Position numbers and translations under genes: made by a program
The notes under the pieces: generated by a model
What the model saw: only the letters and a program-made list of their open reading frames with translations
The model's database searches: none
What the model was told of the DNA's origin: nothing
NCBI GenBank assembly: GCA_009192285.1
Contig: CM018609.1
Coordinates: 699,282-763,281, forward strand
Source of the DNA: Morchella semilibera
Lineage: Eukaryota > Ascomycota > Pezizomycetes > Pezizales > Morchellaceae
Length of the DNA: 64,000 nt
Direction of reading: 5' to 3'
Part shown: positions 49,760-62,654 of the stretch, one piece after another
Position numbering within the stretch: the stretch's first letter is position 1
How the letters are laid out: each line of letters begins with the position of its first letter

Positions 49760-50000
49760 TAGTCCGACTACAGTTGACTGAGCCAAAGTCCAAAAAGCTA
49801 TATTGGACTATGGATTACATTGGACTGTAGTCCTCCAGCCAAGACAGCCCGTCCAGAAAGTGGTTATAGCTCATCAGCCACAACACATATCTCCAATCCA
49901 TAGAAACTTAAAACATTAAGGCCCCGCCCGGTCCATACTGTATAGTCCGGCCATAGTCCAAAATCGTTTGACTGCATTTGGACCGTAGTCCACTATAGCC
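49760..50000. repeat. Cluster of inverted repeats with TAGTCC core
   Basis: GACTACAGT (49766-49774) is mirrored by ACTGTAGTC (49824-49832). A second hairpin pairs TATAGTCC near 49941 with GTAGTCCACTATAG near 49985-49998. The unit TAGTCCAAA or its complement recurs through the interval. It may be a decayed MITE; no clear ends. Confidence 0.45.
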
Positions 50001-50269
50001 CTGTAAGGCGGCCTGACACGGTCCAGGACTGGAGGGTCAGGGAGGAATTGTGGCGGTTTGTGGCTCGCCATAAAGGTTTGGAGCTGCGATCGGCGGTGCA
50101 GGAGCGGCCAAAATGGTGGGAACATCGATTGGCAGATCTTGGGAAGCACGCCCAGAAATTAACCAACCCTAACCCAACAGCAAACCCTAACCCACCACCA
50201 AAAAAAAAAGTACATCACGAATACATGATCTATTTCAACCACGGAGAGAGGAACGAATCCGGAGGCGTC

Positions 50270-50274
50270 AAAAA
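50270..50274 (-). terminator. Pol III terminator (T5) of tRNA-Ala
   Basis: On the minus strand five T residues follow the tRNA 3' end after a few bases, the standard RNA polymerase III stop. Confidence 0.75.
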
Positions 50275-50280
50275 GGTGGT

Positions 50281-50376
50281 TGGACGAACTGGGAATCGAA
50301 CCCAGGACCGTTTCAATTTCAATTGCCTCCGGGGAGGCACTGCAAATGAAAAGTTATACCACTAAACCATACGCCC
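50281..50376 (-). tRNA. tRNA-Ala(UGC) with a 24-nt intron
   Basis: On the minus strand the acceptor arm GGGCGTA pairs with TTCGTCC, followed by A73; the third pair is G3:U70, the alanine identity element. The D arm has GGTTTAGTGGTATAAC. The anticodon stem TTTCA pairs with TGAAA. The T arm is CTGGG-TTCGATT-CCCAG. The loop reads TTTGCA followed by a 24-nt intron at the canonical 37/38 position; the intron folds into a GCCTCC/GGAGGC hairpin. Without it the tRNA is 72 nt. A shifted reading would give Cys (GCA) but worsens the anticodon stem. Confidence 0.85.
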
Positions 50377-51711
50377 CTGGCATGGATTGAATGAGGCTTG
50401 TTTATTTAGAGTAGGAGGTTCTGGTACAGCGGGTTTAGCGTGGTCGTTGTGCTTAGCGTGTGGCCATGTTGGAGGCGGGGGGAGCGGGGGTGGTTACGGG
50501 ATGTGTGTGGATCGTGTATGTATTTCGAATTTGGTTGTTTGAGAGATGGGGTTATTGGGACTGCATGCAGCCCATTACTTGATATGGAAGACCTGTTTTG
50601 TATTTCGGCCGGGCAAAAATTGAGATACTATCACAACTGCGCTTGGGGCTGAATACGCAGCTTTATAGATGGGGTTCTGTCCCCTACCACGTCGAGGCCG
50701 CTACAGATGAGGAGCCCGGGGGCCGCAAAGAATCTATTGTTGGTATGAAATTGTAAAGTATGCAGGTTACTTACATCATTCCCGTATATTTTTGGCCTAA
50801 GAATCAGCCGGACCAAATACATCTTGCACCGCTTCAGCGGATAGCTCCATAAGATTATAATTACCTCTCTTACTTCTATGGTTGCTCTTCTCCGGTACCC
50901 AGGTAGCTTTCGAGCTATAGGTGACCTTGGTTTTGCAGTCAAGTGATATCAACGGAGTTCCTCTCCAATTGGCCAATGCACGCGCCGGGCCGAATTTGCG
51001 AGCGAATCCTCTTATTAGTCGGCCTAAGAATTGTACCAACCATCTCCGTGATGTAAGTGTGGTCCCCCTAGACTAATTGCTTTTTGAAAAACTAGAAGAC
51101 CCAAGGATATGTGGTATAGATAATGTACATGTATGTTTTGCGAACATATTGCCCCAATAACACGATAGATTACTTAGCTACCCCAGTTCAGTTATAAGAA
51201 GCTAGCTCAGTTTTGATTCGAGCGCTGAACTTTTGATCTCTAAATCTGTCCTCGCCATTGAATCCTCGCCATTATACCCGTAGTCATTATAATATCGATA
51301 CCAGGGGAATTACATGTAGTCTCCTCGTAGGTTCCCCAGATGTGCTGCCTATTTAGGAAGTGTTATATCAGAGTGAGAGTATGTGATCAAGGGCTAGGGT
51401 TTCATGTCAAGTCGCGTTGCTGAGTCAACCTAAACACACTCAACCGCGATTTCTTCAAACCTTCGCGCAGGGCAGCTCGACAGAGAGCTTCATTCCTCAT
51501 CCCCGACATCTTCCCACCACAAGTGTGGCCCGAAGGTCTATCGCTCTAAATCGCTTGAACCTATCGGAGCTTTCGCTATATTCCTCATCACCGTCCCCTT
51601 CCCCTTCGACTTGCGTCTCCCTGCGCGTCTCAGGGATTTCATCACAGATACCAAACGGCCATCTGGTCACCCCCCCCCCCATACAACCACTGATCCTACT
51701 ATACGGTTTCA
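50377..51711 (+). promoter_or_regulatory. Intergenic and CTR9 upstream region
   Basis: A minus-strand open frame at 50797-51039 resembles no family I know and is not called. TACATGTA copies lie at 51126 and 51311, 400-600 bp before the CTR9 start. The last 300 bp are C/T-rich, as expected for a leader. Confidence 0.4.
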
Positions 51712-54700
51712 ATGGCTTCCGCGGTATTACTCCAAAATGGCTTAACGCAGCTTCGACACAGCCGCTACGCTGACATCCCCAACAGTATCGACATCCCCGT
51801 CTCCGCCGGCGATGAGGACGATGATGATGAAACCGCCGTGGTCGAAGTAGACCCCAACGGTCTTCCCGATGACCCCACTGAGCTGTGCACTCTGCTTGAG
51901 AATGAGAGGAGTCCGAGGCAGTTTTGGATGTACATTGCGCTGGCTTATGCGAAGCACGAGAGGGTCGATATTGCGATTGAGATCATGACGAAGGGGCTTC
52001 AGGCCCGTGCGAACGATACCGCAGAGAAGCTGCCAATGCTAAACTTGCTTACTTGGTTGTATCTGCAGCGAAGTCGTGAGGCCGCGAGGAATGTCCCTGG
52101 TATGGAACCGCAAAGCACTCCCCCCCCTCCTCCCCTCTCTTCTTTGGGGCTCCCGCCGAAGTGTTTAGGTGGCTAACTAGATGTTCAGAAGGATCAATAG
52201 CATCAGAGGCAAAGACAAAAGACTATTACCTCCAACTCGCAACTGGAGCGCTCAATGAGTCCTCCCGTCTTGACCCCTCCTCCGTGATCTCCGGGCTTGC
52301 CCGCGGCGTCTACTCAGTCTTCAAAGCGTCTGTTTCTACCTCAACGGAGAAGGGCCACCACCTCGATAACGCGACCAAGATTTTTGATGATGCTATCCGA
52401 AACTCGCGATCCGGAAATATGCTAGCAACGATGGGTAAAGCTAGGGTTTTCTACGCGCGAAGACGGTTCGACAAGGCTTTAGAGTCCTATCAAGAAGTGC
52501 TTCTGAAGCGACCAGACATGGACCCGGACCCAAGGCTCGGAATTGGTCTTTGCTTCTGGAACCTTGGACATAAAGATGATGCTGCAATTGCTTGGGAGCG
52601 AGCTTTGGAGCTTGACCCCACCTCGAAGGTTGCGCATATCCTTTTGGCGTTGTACCACCTCAGTGTCACCGCCGTTACCCCAGAATTTGACCCAAAATTT
52701 ATGGAAAACTATCGCCAGGTCATTGACCACACGCAAAAGGCCTACAAGATTGATAAGAACTTTCCGATGGCGTGCACGACTTTCTCAAGTCACTTCTTCT
52801 CCAAGAAGGGGTATACCCAGTGCGAGGCCCTTGCCAAGAAAGCCATTGAGTATAGTGACGTCGCTGCGGTGACTGCAGATGGATGGTATCTTCTGGGACG
52901 TAAATGGCATGCAGAGGGCGATTGGGAGAAGGCATTGACCTACTACCGACGGAGTGATAGCCTCCGGGAAGGATGGCTACCAGCTAAATTGGGAGTTGGA
53001 CAGGTTCAGGTCTTGATGAAAGGTTTGTTATATCTCATACCTCAGTATAAGAAAAGTAATCTATATCTAACTATATCTAGATATCTCGTCTGCCAAGTAC
53101 ACTTTTGAGGCCATTGTTCAAAGCCACCCCAAATGCCTTGAAGCAAAGACCATCTTGGGTACCCTTTACGCCCACGAGGTCCTCCAATCTATTCCTCGTA
53201 CTGGCTTTGCCGCTTCTAAGGAAGACGTAACAGACCTCCACAAGCGGGCCATTGGGCTCCTTGAAAACGTCCGTGCTACCTGGAAAGACAAGAAGACGGA
53301 CCCAACCCGCGAGGCCCTCCTCCTTACCCTTGCCCGTCTCTACGAGAACGACCAGCCGGAGAAGGCGCTTACCTGCCTCCAGGCTGTGCATGATATCTAC
53401 AACCAGCTCCGCGAGAGTGATGAAGAGACAATGGTCCCTCTCCAGCTCCTTAACAACATGGCTACTTTCTACTGGCACCAGGAGAAATATGACCTTGCCC
53501 GACAGATGTACCAGAATGCGCTCAGCTCCATCCCGGAGCTCAAGGAGAAGGATGATACGGTTGATACGGACGCTTTGGCTACCACGTTGACTTATAACCT
53601 TGCCCGGTGTGAGGAGGCGGCCGGTAACCTCGAGGAGGCAACCAAGCAGTACGAGCAGCTCCTCACCCGTCACGACGATTATGTTGACGCGAACATGCGT
53701 CTTGCCTACATGGCACTGCGTCGCGGTGGTGAGGAAGGTCCAAAGCGGATCCAAAGGCTCATGCAAACGGACGGTAACAATTTGGAAGTCCGCGCGTTAT
53801 ATGGTTGGTATCTTGGGAAGCAGAAGCGTAAGACAGCAATCAACATTGCAGAGGACCCTGAACAGCGTCATTATAAGCACTCATTGCAGTATCATGATAA
53901 GCATGACAGGTACTCGCTGACTGGGATGGGGAACCTGTACCTTATCACGGCTAGGGAAATGAGGAGAGATACGGAGGCCGACAAAGAGAAACGCAGAAAG
54001 ACGTACGAGAAAGCTGTCGAGTTCTTTGACAAGGCTCTTCAGTTGGATCCTAAAAATGCATATGCGGCACAGGGAGTTGCAATTGCCATGGTTGAAGATA
54101 GGAAAGACCTGAAGAGTGCAGTGCAGGTGTTTACGAAGGTGAAGGAGACATTGGCAAAGGATGCTCATGCAATGGTGAACCTGGGTCATTGTTTGGCGGG
54201 ACTGGAGCAGTGGGGGAGAGCTATCGAGAACGTGAGTCTTTTTCGCCCTTGGTTTGATTGCATTGCTTGTTTATTTCTGTGCCTTTTTGATGTTGTGTTG
54301 TTGTTACGCAAATCTTTATACCCTAGAGAGCTCGAATGTTCTTTTTTATTGCTATCATTATCTTTTTGCCTTTACCCTTTAACCTTTATCCTCCCTCCCT
54401 GTATTTGGGCCTACCACGATCACTCATTTCCTATTCCTATTTCATCTACCGTATTATACCCTGGGCTCGCATCGTCCTTGCAAATTGCCTGACTTTAAGT
54501 TTTATTACCTTATTCATTGCGAGGGCCAGGGGGGAGGACTCGGTATTCCTAAGCACCGGCCCTGGTTTTCGTAATCATCGTCCCACTCTTCCCCTATCTT
54601 GCACAGCGTTACTTATGCTTAGCCTATTCCCTCTCCCTCCAATGTTGCATATCGCATTGCATATACCTCAAGCGCGTAGCGCATCCTTGCCCATCTTGTC

Positions 54701-56601
54701 ACGCCTGCTCACGCAGGGCGTTTGTTACTACCTTCCCTCTAAGCCCTTGTTGCTTATGCAGCATCAACCCCACCCTTCAATTTTCTGGCGATCATTTCGG
54801 CTACACAGCTCAAATACAACCTTTAGCTTGACGATAAAGTCAGTTGGCTAACATTTTTTTCCCGATTATTCTGCATTCTAGTACGAGACTGCACTCAACA
54901 AGTTCCAGCATGGCAAGGATCCCACGACCTTGACCTGTCTCGGCCGGGTTTGGTTCGCAAAGGGAAAGAAGGAGAGAGAGTCTGAGCCTGAAAAGTCGCT
55001 CGAAAGTTTCAAGAACGCTTTGGACTATGCTAAGCGAGTGAGTCTATTTCCCTCTCTTTTTTCTTTTTTTTATAAAACAGCCTCTCCCATACCACCTACT
55101 TCCTGAGGCTCTGTTAAGCGAGAGCTGCGAGGGTCATTGACCTTGCAGGGTGATGGTTGATGCTAATGTCCATGGTTTTGAAACAAAATAGGCATTAGCT
55201 ATTGCGCCCGACAATGTGATGTTCATGTTCAACGTTGCGTTTGTGCAATTCCAGATTGTGCAATTCTCCATCAATCTGCCGGAGACGCTGCGGACCCTCG
55301 AGGATCTGGAGGAGGCCAACAAAGGCCTCGACGAAGCTATTCAGTAAGTGAATAATTTTGTCTTATCTTTTTCTTTCCTCTTGCCCGATTGCCTTGCCTT
55401 GCTCTGCCCACTCCTGCATTGCCGATCCGCATCCCCGACCCGCATCCCCCCAGACTATTGTTCGGCTTGTTGCGGACAGCACGGGTTCCATGCCGGGCAG
55501 GCATCTTGTGTTCATTCACCTACGCCCCCAACATAACATGGACCCTGTCTATGTTGGGCAATTCGGCAAAACCAACATCAATGATTAAATGATCTTCGAT
55601 CATTACCCCGGGTTTCGCTAACGTGCTTTGTACTACCTAGAATGTTCTCCGATGTTGCCCACTCCAAGAACCCCCCGTACCCATCCCAGGAGATCGAAGC
55701 CCGCTCCACCATGGGCCGCAACACCCTCCGCAAGCAGATGGAGCGTGCACTCCAGAAGCAGCGCGAATACGAAGAAAAGAATGCAGCAAAACTCGCCGAA
55801 GCCCGCCGCAAGCGCGACGAAGAACTCGCCCGCCGCCAAGAGGCCGCTGAAAAGATCCGCCGCGACGAAGAGGACCGCAAACGCGCCATTGCGGAGCAAC
55901 GCCGCAAGATGCAGGAGGAAGCACGCGAATACGCCGAGCGCAAGGCTGCGGAAGAGATGGCCCGCGACGACGGAGACTTTGACGACAATGGCGAGAAGAA
56001 GAAGAGGCGCGGTGGCGGCGGCGGTGGCGGTGGTGGCGGCGGCAGGTCTAGCCGTGGTACCGGCGGGAGAGGGAAACGAAAGCAGAAAGACGAGGCTGTT
56101 GGCACAGACAGCGAGTCCGACACCCCGGCCGCCAAGGTGCGTAGGAACCGCAGCAAGAGCGCCATCACCGACGACGACGGCGACAAGCCACCCACAAAGA
56201 AGCGCAAGAAGCTCACTCGCCGACGGGCAGCCAGTCCCGGCGCCGGCGGCCGCGGCAAGTTCAAGTCCAGCGAAGTCGTCAACAGCAGCGACGACGACGA
56301 TCTCGACGACCCCAACCCCCCCCCCACCGCCACTGCCACTGCCACCACCACCACCGGCAACAACAACAACAGCAATGCAGACGATGGCAAGGGCAAGACG
56401 CCGAGGAAGCGGAAGCCCAGAGCGGCAGTTAGTGACGACGAGGACGACATGGACGACCTCTTTGGTGACAACGAAGTCAACGACGATGACAAGGGCACTG
56501 CCTCGGCGATTGCCAGCAAGAGTGGTGCGGCGGCAGGCGCGGATATGGATATGGATATGCCGGACCGGGCCCCCACGCCCGGGGGTGAGGAGGAGGATTA
56601 G
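51712..56601 (+). CDS. CTR9: Paf1 complex subunit CTR9 (TPR protein)
   Basis: Scaffold subunit of the Paf1 complex, which travels with RNA polymerase II and promotes H2B ubiquitylation and H3K4 methylation. Exons 51712-52099, 52189-53022, 53081-54231, 54882-55037, 55192-55343 and 55641-56601 give 1213 aa, normal for fungal Ctr9. The N-terminus shows SIDIPVSAGDED and LENERSPRQFWMYIALAYAK. TPR repeats fill most of the protein, for example ARRRFDKALESYQEVLLKRP, GHKDDAAIAWERALELDP, GDWEKALTYYRRS, KYDLARQMYQNALSS and EFFDKALQLDPKNAYA. From about residue 900 comes a charged coiled coil (ALQKQREYEEKNAAKLAEAR), a poly-Gly/Arg stretch, Lys-rich nuclear-localisation-like motifs (TKKRKKLTRRR) and an acidic tail. 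The third intron, 54232-54881, is 650 nt, far longer than the others. No frame break is seen. Confidence 0.96.
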
Positions 56602-57193
56602 ATTCGAGCGATTAGATTACGATTGGAATCATGTTGTGTTTTTTTTTTCTTTTTACTCCCTCTCCCGGGTTTGGTATGGCATGCATGCACGCAATGCCTG
56701 AACGCGGGGGGTGGGGGGGAAGGCAGAGCAGCTAGGCTACTAAGATTGGGTTGACGGGGGGGGGAGGAGGGGGTGGAAAAAAAGAAGGAGGAACTACCGT
56801 ATTTTTTTTTTTCTTCTTTCTAAAATGTTCTGTAGATTAATTCCATTTGGGCCTTTTTTTCTCTTTTTTTTCCTTTTTTTTCCCTCTTCTCCGGTTTGTC
56901 TGGTTTGCATAATGTACCTACTCTAGTAGCAATGTACTCTACTACTCCTTGCCACGCATGCAGGCAGGAATACGGTTTATGGGTTGGGAGACAATGCATC
57001 ATCATCATCATTTTCTTTTTTCCCCTTCGCATCTGTAACTACATGTATGTGTGTATGTACCCATCCCACCATTCACACCCACTCTCTGCCACGACGATGA
57101 CGATGACGAGACGGCGCGCTGGCGGGGGGGAAGCCCGTGAGGTGAGGGGGAGTATGTACTTTAATTCTTTTTTCCAACATCACGGGATAGTGC

Positions 57194-57216
57194 ACCGTAC
57201 CGTACCGTACCGTACC
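57194..57216. repeat. Microsatellite (ACCGT)n
   Basis: More than four perfect units of the 5-mer ACCGT, downstream of CTR9. Confidence 0.9.
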
Positions 57217-59635
57217 ATGCCATACTAGACGAGTACATATACGACCTCCACTACTCTACTGTAGGTATGTACATACATTCTTGCTTCTTCCTGTGCCTGA
57301 ACTGATCCACTGTACTGCGCTGCAGCCGGTGCGGCCGGCAGGTAGGTCCATCCCGGCGACCAAGTCCTTGGCCCCCGTTGCTCTACATTTCTTTTCTTCT
57401 TCCCCCACGGCCGGTCCGCCGTTGTGCTGTCTTGTCCTGCCGGGGTGGACATTGAAAACCGCCAGGCGCGGGACTGGAGTCCGCCTCACGTGTGTGTGTA
57501 TGTGTATGCGGAGCTCCTCCTATTGGCAGCTGGTGCTGGCTAGCTAGAGGGGGAGGTAGAGGGGAGGTAGGTACTGTAATTTCATCGCGATGGGATGGGG
57601 TGGGATGGGGGGGGAGGGGGATCATGATCAGCAGCGGCGCGCGGGCAATTGCGACTTTTTCTTTTTAGATACAGGCAGACAGATGGGAAACGGGGACGTG
57701 TGGGTGGGCGTAAAGTAATAAGAGTTGACCCTTTAGATTGTGGGCTGGACCTGCATTGGCTGTGGCTGGCTGTGGCTTGGTGGGTGGGTGGGTGGGTGGG
57801 CGCGTAGGTTAATTAATTAGAGCTGACACGCGAGACGCTGTCTCTCTCTCCCGCACGCGCTGTCGCTGCTCGCGCCTAGTTGGCTGTGTGTAGTTGGCTG
57901 TCCCGCGTCGACTATCCATCTATACGAGGAGGGTATGTATAATTATGTCTCTGGCATAGTCGTCGGGCCTCCCCCCGCGTTGGTCAGGCAGGCAGTCAGT
58001 GATCATCGTGGGGGACGATGGGCCATCGTGACATTACCATCGTGATGGGTAAGTACCTCAAGCAGTAATCGAACCCCCAACTAAGCACAAGTAGTCAGCA
58101 GCTTGATCAGGTACGCTTTTTCTTTTTCCTCCCCTAGCTACCCACCCCCCATGCGATCGATGATCGCGAGAGAGAGGAATCCAATCCCCAGTATTCGTTC
58201 ATCTCCGGGGGGCCACGCGCGATACGATACAGACGGTGCTGTCGATCCGCTCACCACTTGCTCTAGGAATGTACTCTCTACTTTACCCACGGCAGCGGGT
58301 GTGTGGGGGAGAACAAAAGACTCTTGGGTATGGGGTTTTTCTTCCCCTTATTGTGACTTCTCCCTTCGCAATCAGTACCCAGTAATCTAATCTAAACGTA
58401 ACTTGACAGGTACGGTACGGTGCTACAAGTGATAACTAACCCTAGCCCACCCACCCCTGCCGCCCAACACTCTACCTGACCTGACCTGACCGTTGGGACC
58501 CCGGGCCGGGGGTCGCTATAGTAGTAGATTGTAGATATGTGCATGTAGTAGATAGATAGACACTGGCAGCGCAAACAGGAAACAACTATCGAGCCCACGG
58601 TGCCCGCGCACAAGTCCCGCATCCAGCCACCACGCCCGTAGAACAGGCCCGCCGATCGCAACCAACCCCGGCGGGGTGGGCAAACCCGCACCCCGCGCCG
58701 CCAATATGCAGGGGGGCGGGTAAGTCCCCACGCACGGACGGGCAGCTTCTTATCAGCGCACCGAGTGATAGCGTGTGGCCCAACGAGGCATTTTCCAGTC
58801 GGCCAATCAGCGCCTCCGCCCGTCACCCGGCGCTCTGGTAACGAGGGCCCAGCGGCGAGGTGCAGGCGGGCTGGCCGGTGGTTGCGGGTGGGTGGTAGTG
58901 ATGGACGTTCGTATCCCGTGGGTGGGTGGGAGGGAGGGATGGCATAGGCCTTGTCCGATGCACTGCGGTGAAGGGGGTAAGACAGGTCGGCAATTGATAC
59001 TTGGATTTACTTAGTTATCACTTAGTAGATAGATGGTAGATGACGGGCAATAGTGCAATCGCGAGTATCATAGAGGTAGATAGCAAACAATACGACATCA
59101 CAATCCAATCCAATCCAATCCAGTCAATTAGACGGACCGGCCTCGAGCTCCAAAGCTTGCTAATCAGGTACATACCTATGCAAATATACAGCTCGACAGA
59201 GCTCGGGTTACGATACGAGATATGACATGTAGGCAGGTAGGATCAATCAATCAACAGCGCCGGGAAGAAGCAAAGTCTGTAGCTAGCCAGCCTATGGTGC
59301 CATAATTTCTTGCATAGCTCTTCCTACGGGGCAATCAATCCATCAATTCCTGATTTCCGGCGTCCAATTGGACTGACTGGACGCATCATACTAATTACAT
59401 ATCATGGGGGGCTAGATCAAGCTGCGCTGCCCGAACGACGACAACTGCACTTTGGCCCCGAAATAAGGTTATTGATTGGACTCGGGGTTCGGGTCACTTT
59501 TCCTCCCCCTCATTAAACACGCAAGAAACATCATCTAGAATGCCGGGCGTGGATCCAGGCCGGCCAACATTCGGGCCCCGTTTGCGGTTGCGGGAGTAGC
59601 CATGGACCGGCCGGTGGTGTATATTATATCTATAC

Positions 59636-59658
59636 CATAGCATAGCATAGCATAGCAT
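59636..59658. repeat. Microsatellite (CATAG)n
   Basis: Four full CATAG units plus a partial one. Confidence 0.9.
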
Positions 59659-62414
59659 CCAGAGCAAACTAGAACCACCAACTCTCACTCACCCCCGACC
59701 TCTAGAGCCACCCGTTCGTTTCAACCCCGTGCGTGCGGGGGAAGGAGGAAGGGGGGAAGGAGGGGGAGGGGGTGTTTCAAGCTCACCAAGGGACCGGGAG
59801 AAACCAGGGAGAAAAAAAAAACAATAGAAACCAACGAAACAATACGAATCATCGACGAAACATATACGCACACCGCCCAACTTCCCCGCTGTCGTTGTCG
59901 TTGTCGCTGCCATTGTCGTTGTCGGCATCCTCCCTTCAACCCGGCGCACAAACCCCCTCAAACCCACCGCCGTGTTCCCCAGAAAATTCCCCTTTCGAGG
60001 TGGAGGCCGGGGAGCTGAGTTATTTGTTTGCTTTGTTTTGCTTTGTTTGTCTGCCTTCATGTATGTGGCACTACACATCTACTCCTACGCTCCTGCAGTA
60101 CCGGGCCTTCAATACCCTGCCCTACCTACGGAGAAAGCCTACTTACTCCATACCCAGGGGGGGGGGGTGCATGCACGTGTGGGGGCGTAGTGGTGGTTAA
60201 TTGATTTATTGAAGCTATATGATATGGCTGATGATGATATGGTGGTGATGTTGTGAACCGTGGTTGTGGCCCGAAGCTCCCAATCTCAATTTCGCTTCCA
60301 ATAGCTGGTCTGTTTCCATGCAATTGCCATGCCCCCGACACCCTCCCCCCCCCGGCTTGTGCCATGCCATCTATAGAGGGTCCGCCATTACGGTAAACAA
60401 ACGTGCGCAAGTCCAATTCAAACCCATAAATAAATAAAATAAGAGCTTGGGCGGCGGTGCAGTGTGATGGAAATAGAATAAGAAGCGAGATGAGATGTGA
60501 CGAGGTGTGTGTGTGGTAGATGAGGTATTATAGATGAGGCATATCACCCATCATAAGTGAGCAGATGAGGTGTACCAAGATGAGATGAGTATCATCATCA
60601 TGTAGCCACATTCGTAGGGCAGCAGCCACAGACCGCCTTGCCTGCAACATTGCTGACTACAACCTGAGCGGTCAAGCATGATATTAGTTAATACCCCGAC
60701 CTTACTTTAGCAAACACCACTACTACCACGGTAGATAACGGTAAATGAAACCACCACCACCACCACGCTCAAATAAACGACCGAAGACGGCAAACCAGGT
60801 AGGCTGTCGCATCGCAGATCGCCGGCCGACAGCGGGGCGGGCTGGTTCCAATACCGTTATCATCCCCGGTCTCTCGCTGGTTTGCCTGCCTTACTCGATC
60901 AGTAAGGTGCCAAATAGAGTTGCTGGCCCCCCCCTCGTGGTCCATGGTGCTCGCCGATGCGCTGCTCCCAGGCGAATTAATTTATTATAGGGTTGTGTGG
61001 TTAATGTTTAGGTCCTCCGGGGACTCCCCCCCCCCGGTCCCCGCTATAGGGTACATAATAAGTGGGCATCTATGGGATTGACTGCCTTCCTTCTCTGGTG
61101 GATGCTTCTTTCGCGGCTTCTAGCGGCCGCTATTCGGGGCCCAGCAAGGTGCTCGTTAATGTGATACCCTATGCGCCCCCCTTTGAAACGGCCCTATGGA
61201 TAAACCCATGTGAGAAGGGATAAAATAGGAGTTGTTATAGCTCTGTAGGGTAATAATGTAATAGTAGGAGGTACTTTGCAATTACTAGCTCTACCAGAAC
61301 AAACCCTCGAAACGAACTTATGCAGTGTCAGAATTCTCCATCCTCTACTCTTAGCTAGGGGTGGGGGGAGTAGAGTAAGTACATAGGTACTCAGGTACAT
61401 CTTTCCTGCATTGCATGGTGGTGCCCAGAAAAGATACCCCCCGAGCTTTGACATTCCAAGGCCCAAAATGATTCCCGATATTGTTTGAGATCTTCCCTTA
61501 ATTCTAAATTCCTCATCCTCCTTCCTGGCCTCCTCCTCCGCCACCCGTGCGGCATGCGGTCTCTCTCTCTCTCTCTTCAATTTCTTCTTGCAGTTAGAGT
61601 ATACAGGTGTAGATATCACTATATCACTCTTTTCTTTTCTCGCGTATACCGTACGGATGACGTTAAGTGATCCCATTGTCTTGTCTTGAACTCTCAAGTG
61701 TTCGGCAGATGAATTGAGCAACTAGAGCAGCTTGAGCCCCGTGGAGAAGTTAGGACTCAAAAAAAAAAAACTCAAAAAAAAAAAAAAAAAACTCTGGTAG
61801 CGGATACCTCACTCAAACCGGGCGAGCTCGTGTAGCGAGGGTGTGGGGAGACAAACGAGTGATTGGGGATGAGGCAGGCAGGCAGGAGCAACCACAGCAT
61901 GTATTCCCAACATATCGTCGTGCCTGCCACATATGTCGATGATAACCCCAATATCGGTCGGTACATGTATCGTTCGATTGTTTTTTTTTTCTTTTCTTTT
62001 TGCAGCCGAGCTGATCGGGCGAGTGAGTTGCACCTGCATACATCTCTCTTGCTCTGTTTTTAGATCTCTCCCTCCACCTCCTTCCTCCACCTGACCAATA
62101 CAAACCCCCATTCTGTCCGTCTGTGGTTTGTCTCAAGGTTCTCCCCCCCCCCCCCCCCCGCCTCCCTTCCTCCCCCCCTCTTATGCAGGCACAGAGGAGG
62201 AGGGAGAGAGGAGACGAGGAAAGGAAGAAGCAATAGCGCATGACGTCAAAACAGGAATTGGGATTGGAAGAGTGGACAACATGTAGGAATTCGAAAGCTC
62301 TGACAATCTCCGTAGCCGCATCCACACTGCGAGTGCGAGTGCGAGAATGTGAAAAGAGATATATCGACCTGTTGCACTCGAGTCATCTATAGCCTAATTG
62401 TTTGTTGGATCCTG

Positions 62415-62438
62415 CTGGCTGGCTGGCTGGCTGGCTGG
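62415..62438. repeat. Microsatellite (CTGG)n
   Basis: Six tandem CTGG units. Confidence 0.9.
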
Positions 62439-62629
62439 TCCTTAGGGGCCAAGTTTGACCTTCAGAGGGAGATTAGATTTTTTTTTTATTTTTTTTATTT
62501 TTTTATTTTTATATTACATCCCTAAACACACCTTAAAATTTTAAAATACCTTGACAAAACCCACCCCCCCATCGCGAAACCACCAGTTTCGGCTCTTTTT
62601 AAAGAAGTCGTTAGAGTGGTAGTACTGCA

Positions 62630-62654
62630 GTAGTAGTAGTAGTAGTAGTAGTAG
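62630..62654. repeat. Microsatellite (TAG)n
   Basis: About eight tandem TAG units. Confidence 0.9.

Larger units (their letters stand above)
47608..50280. other. Intergenic, no protein gene seen
   Basis: Short open frames (for example 48.36-48.75 kb on both strands) match nothing I know. The right part has a hairpin cluster (49.76-50.0 kb) and two telomere-like AACCCTAACCC units at 50165-50175 and 50183-50193. TACATGTA lies at 48953. Confidence 0.4.

Noticed and set aside
50797-51039. 80-codon minus-strand frame
   Set aside because: No recognisable domain; may be chance or a remnant.
55578-56576. 332-codon minus-strand frame
   Set aside because: It is antisense to the last exon of CTR9, Ser/Leu/Arg-rich because it mirrors the charged tail; no family resemblance.
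58060-58115. tRNA-like GGTTCGATTAC on the minus strand
   Set aside because: The T stem does not pair and no acceptor or anticodon arm can be drawn.
61194-61721. 175-codon minus-strand frame
   Set aside because: No conserved motif; overlaps simple-sequence DNA.
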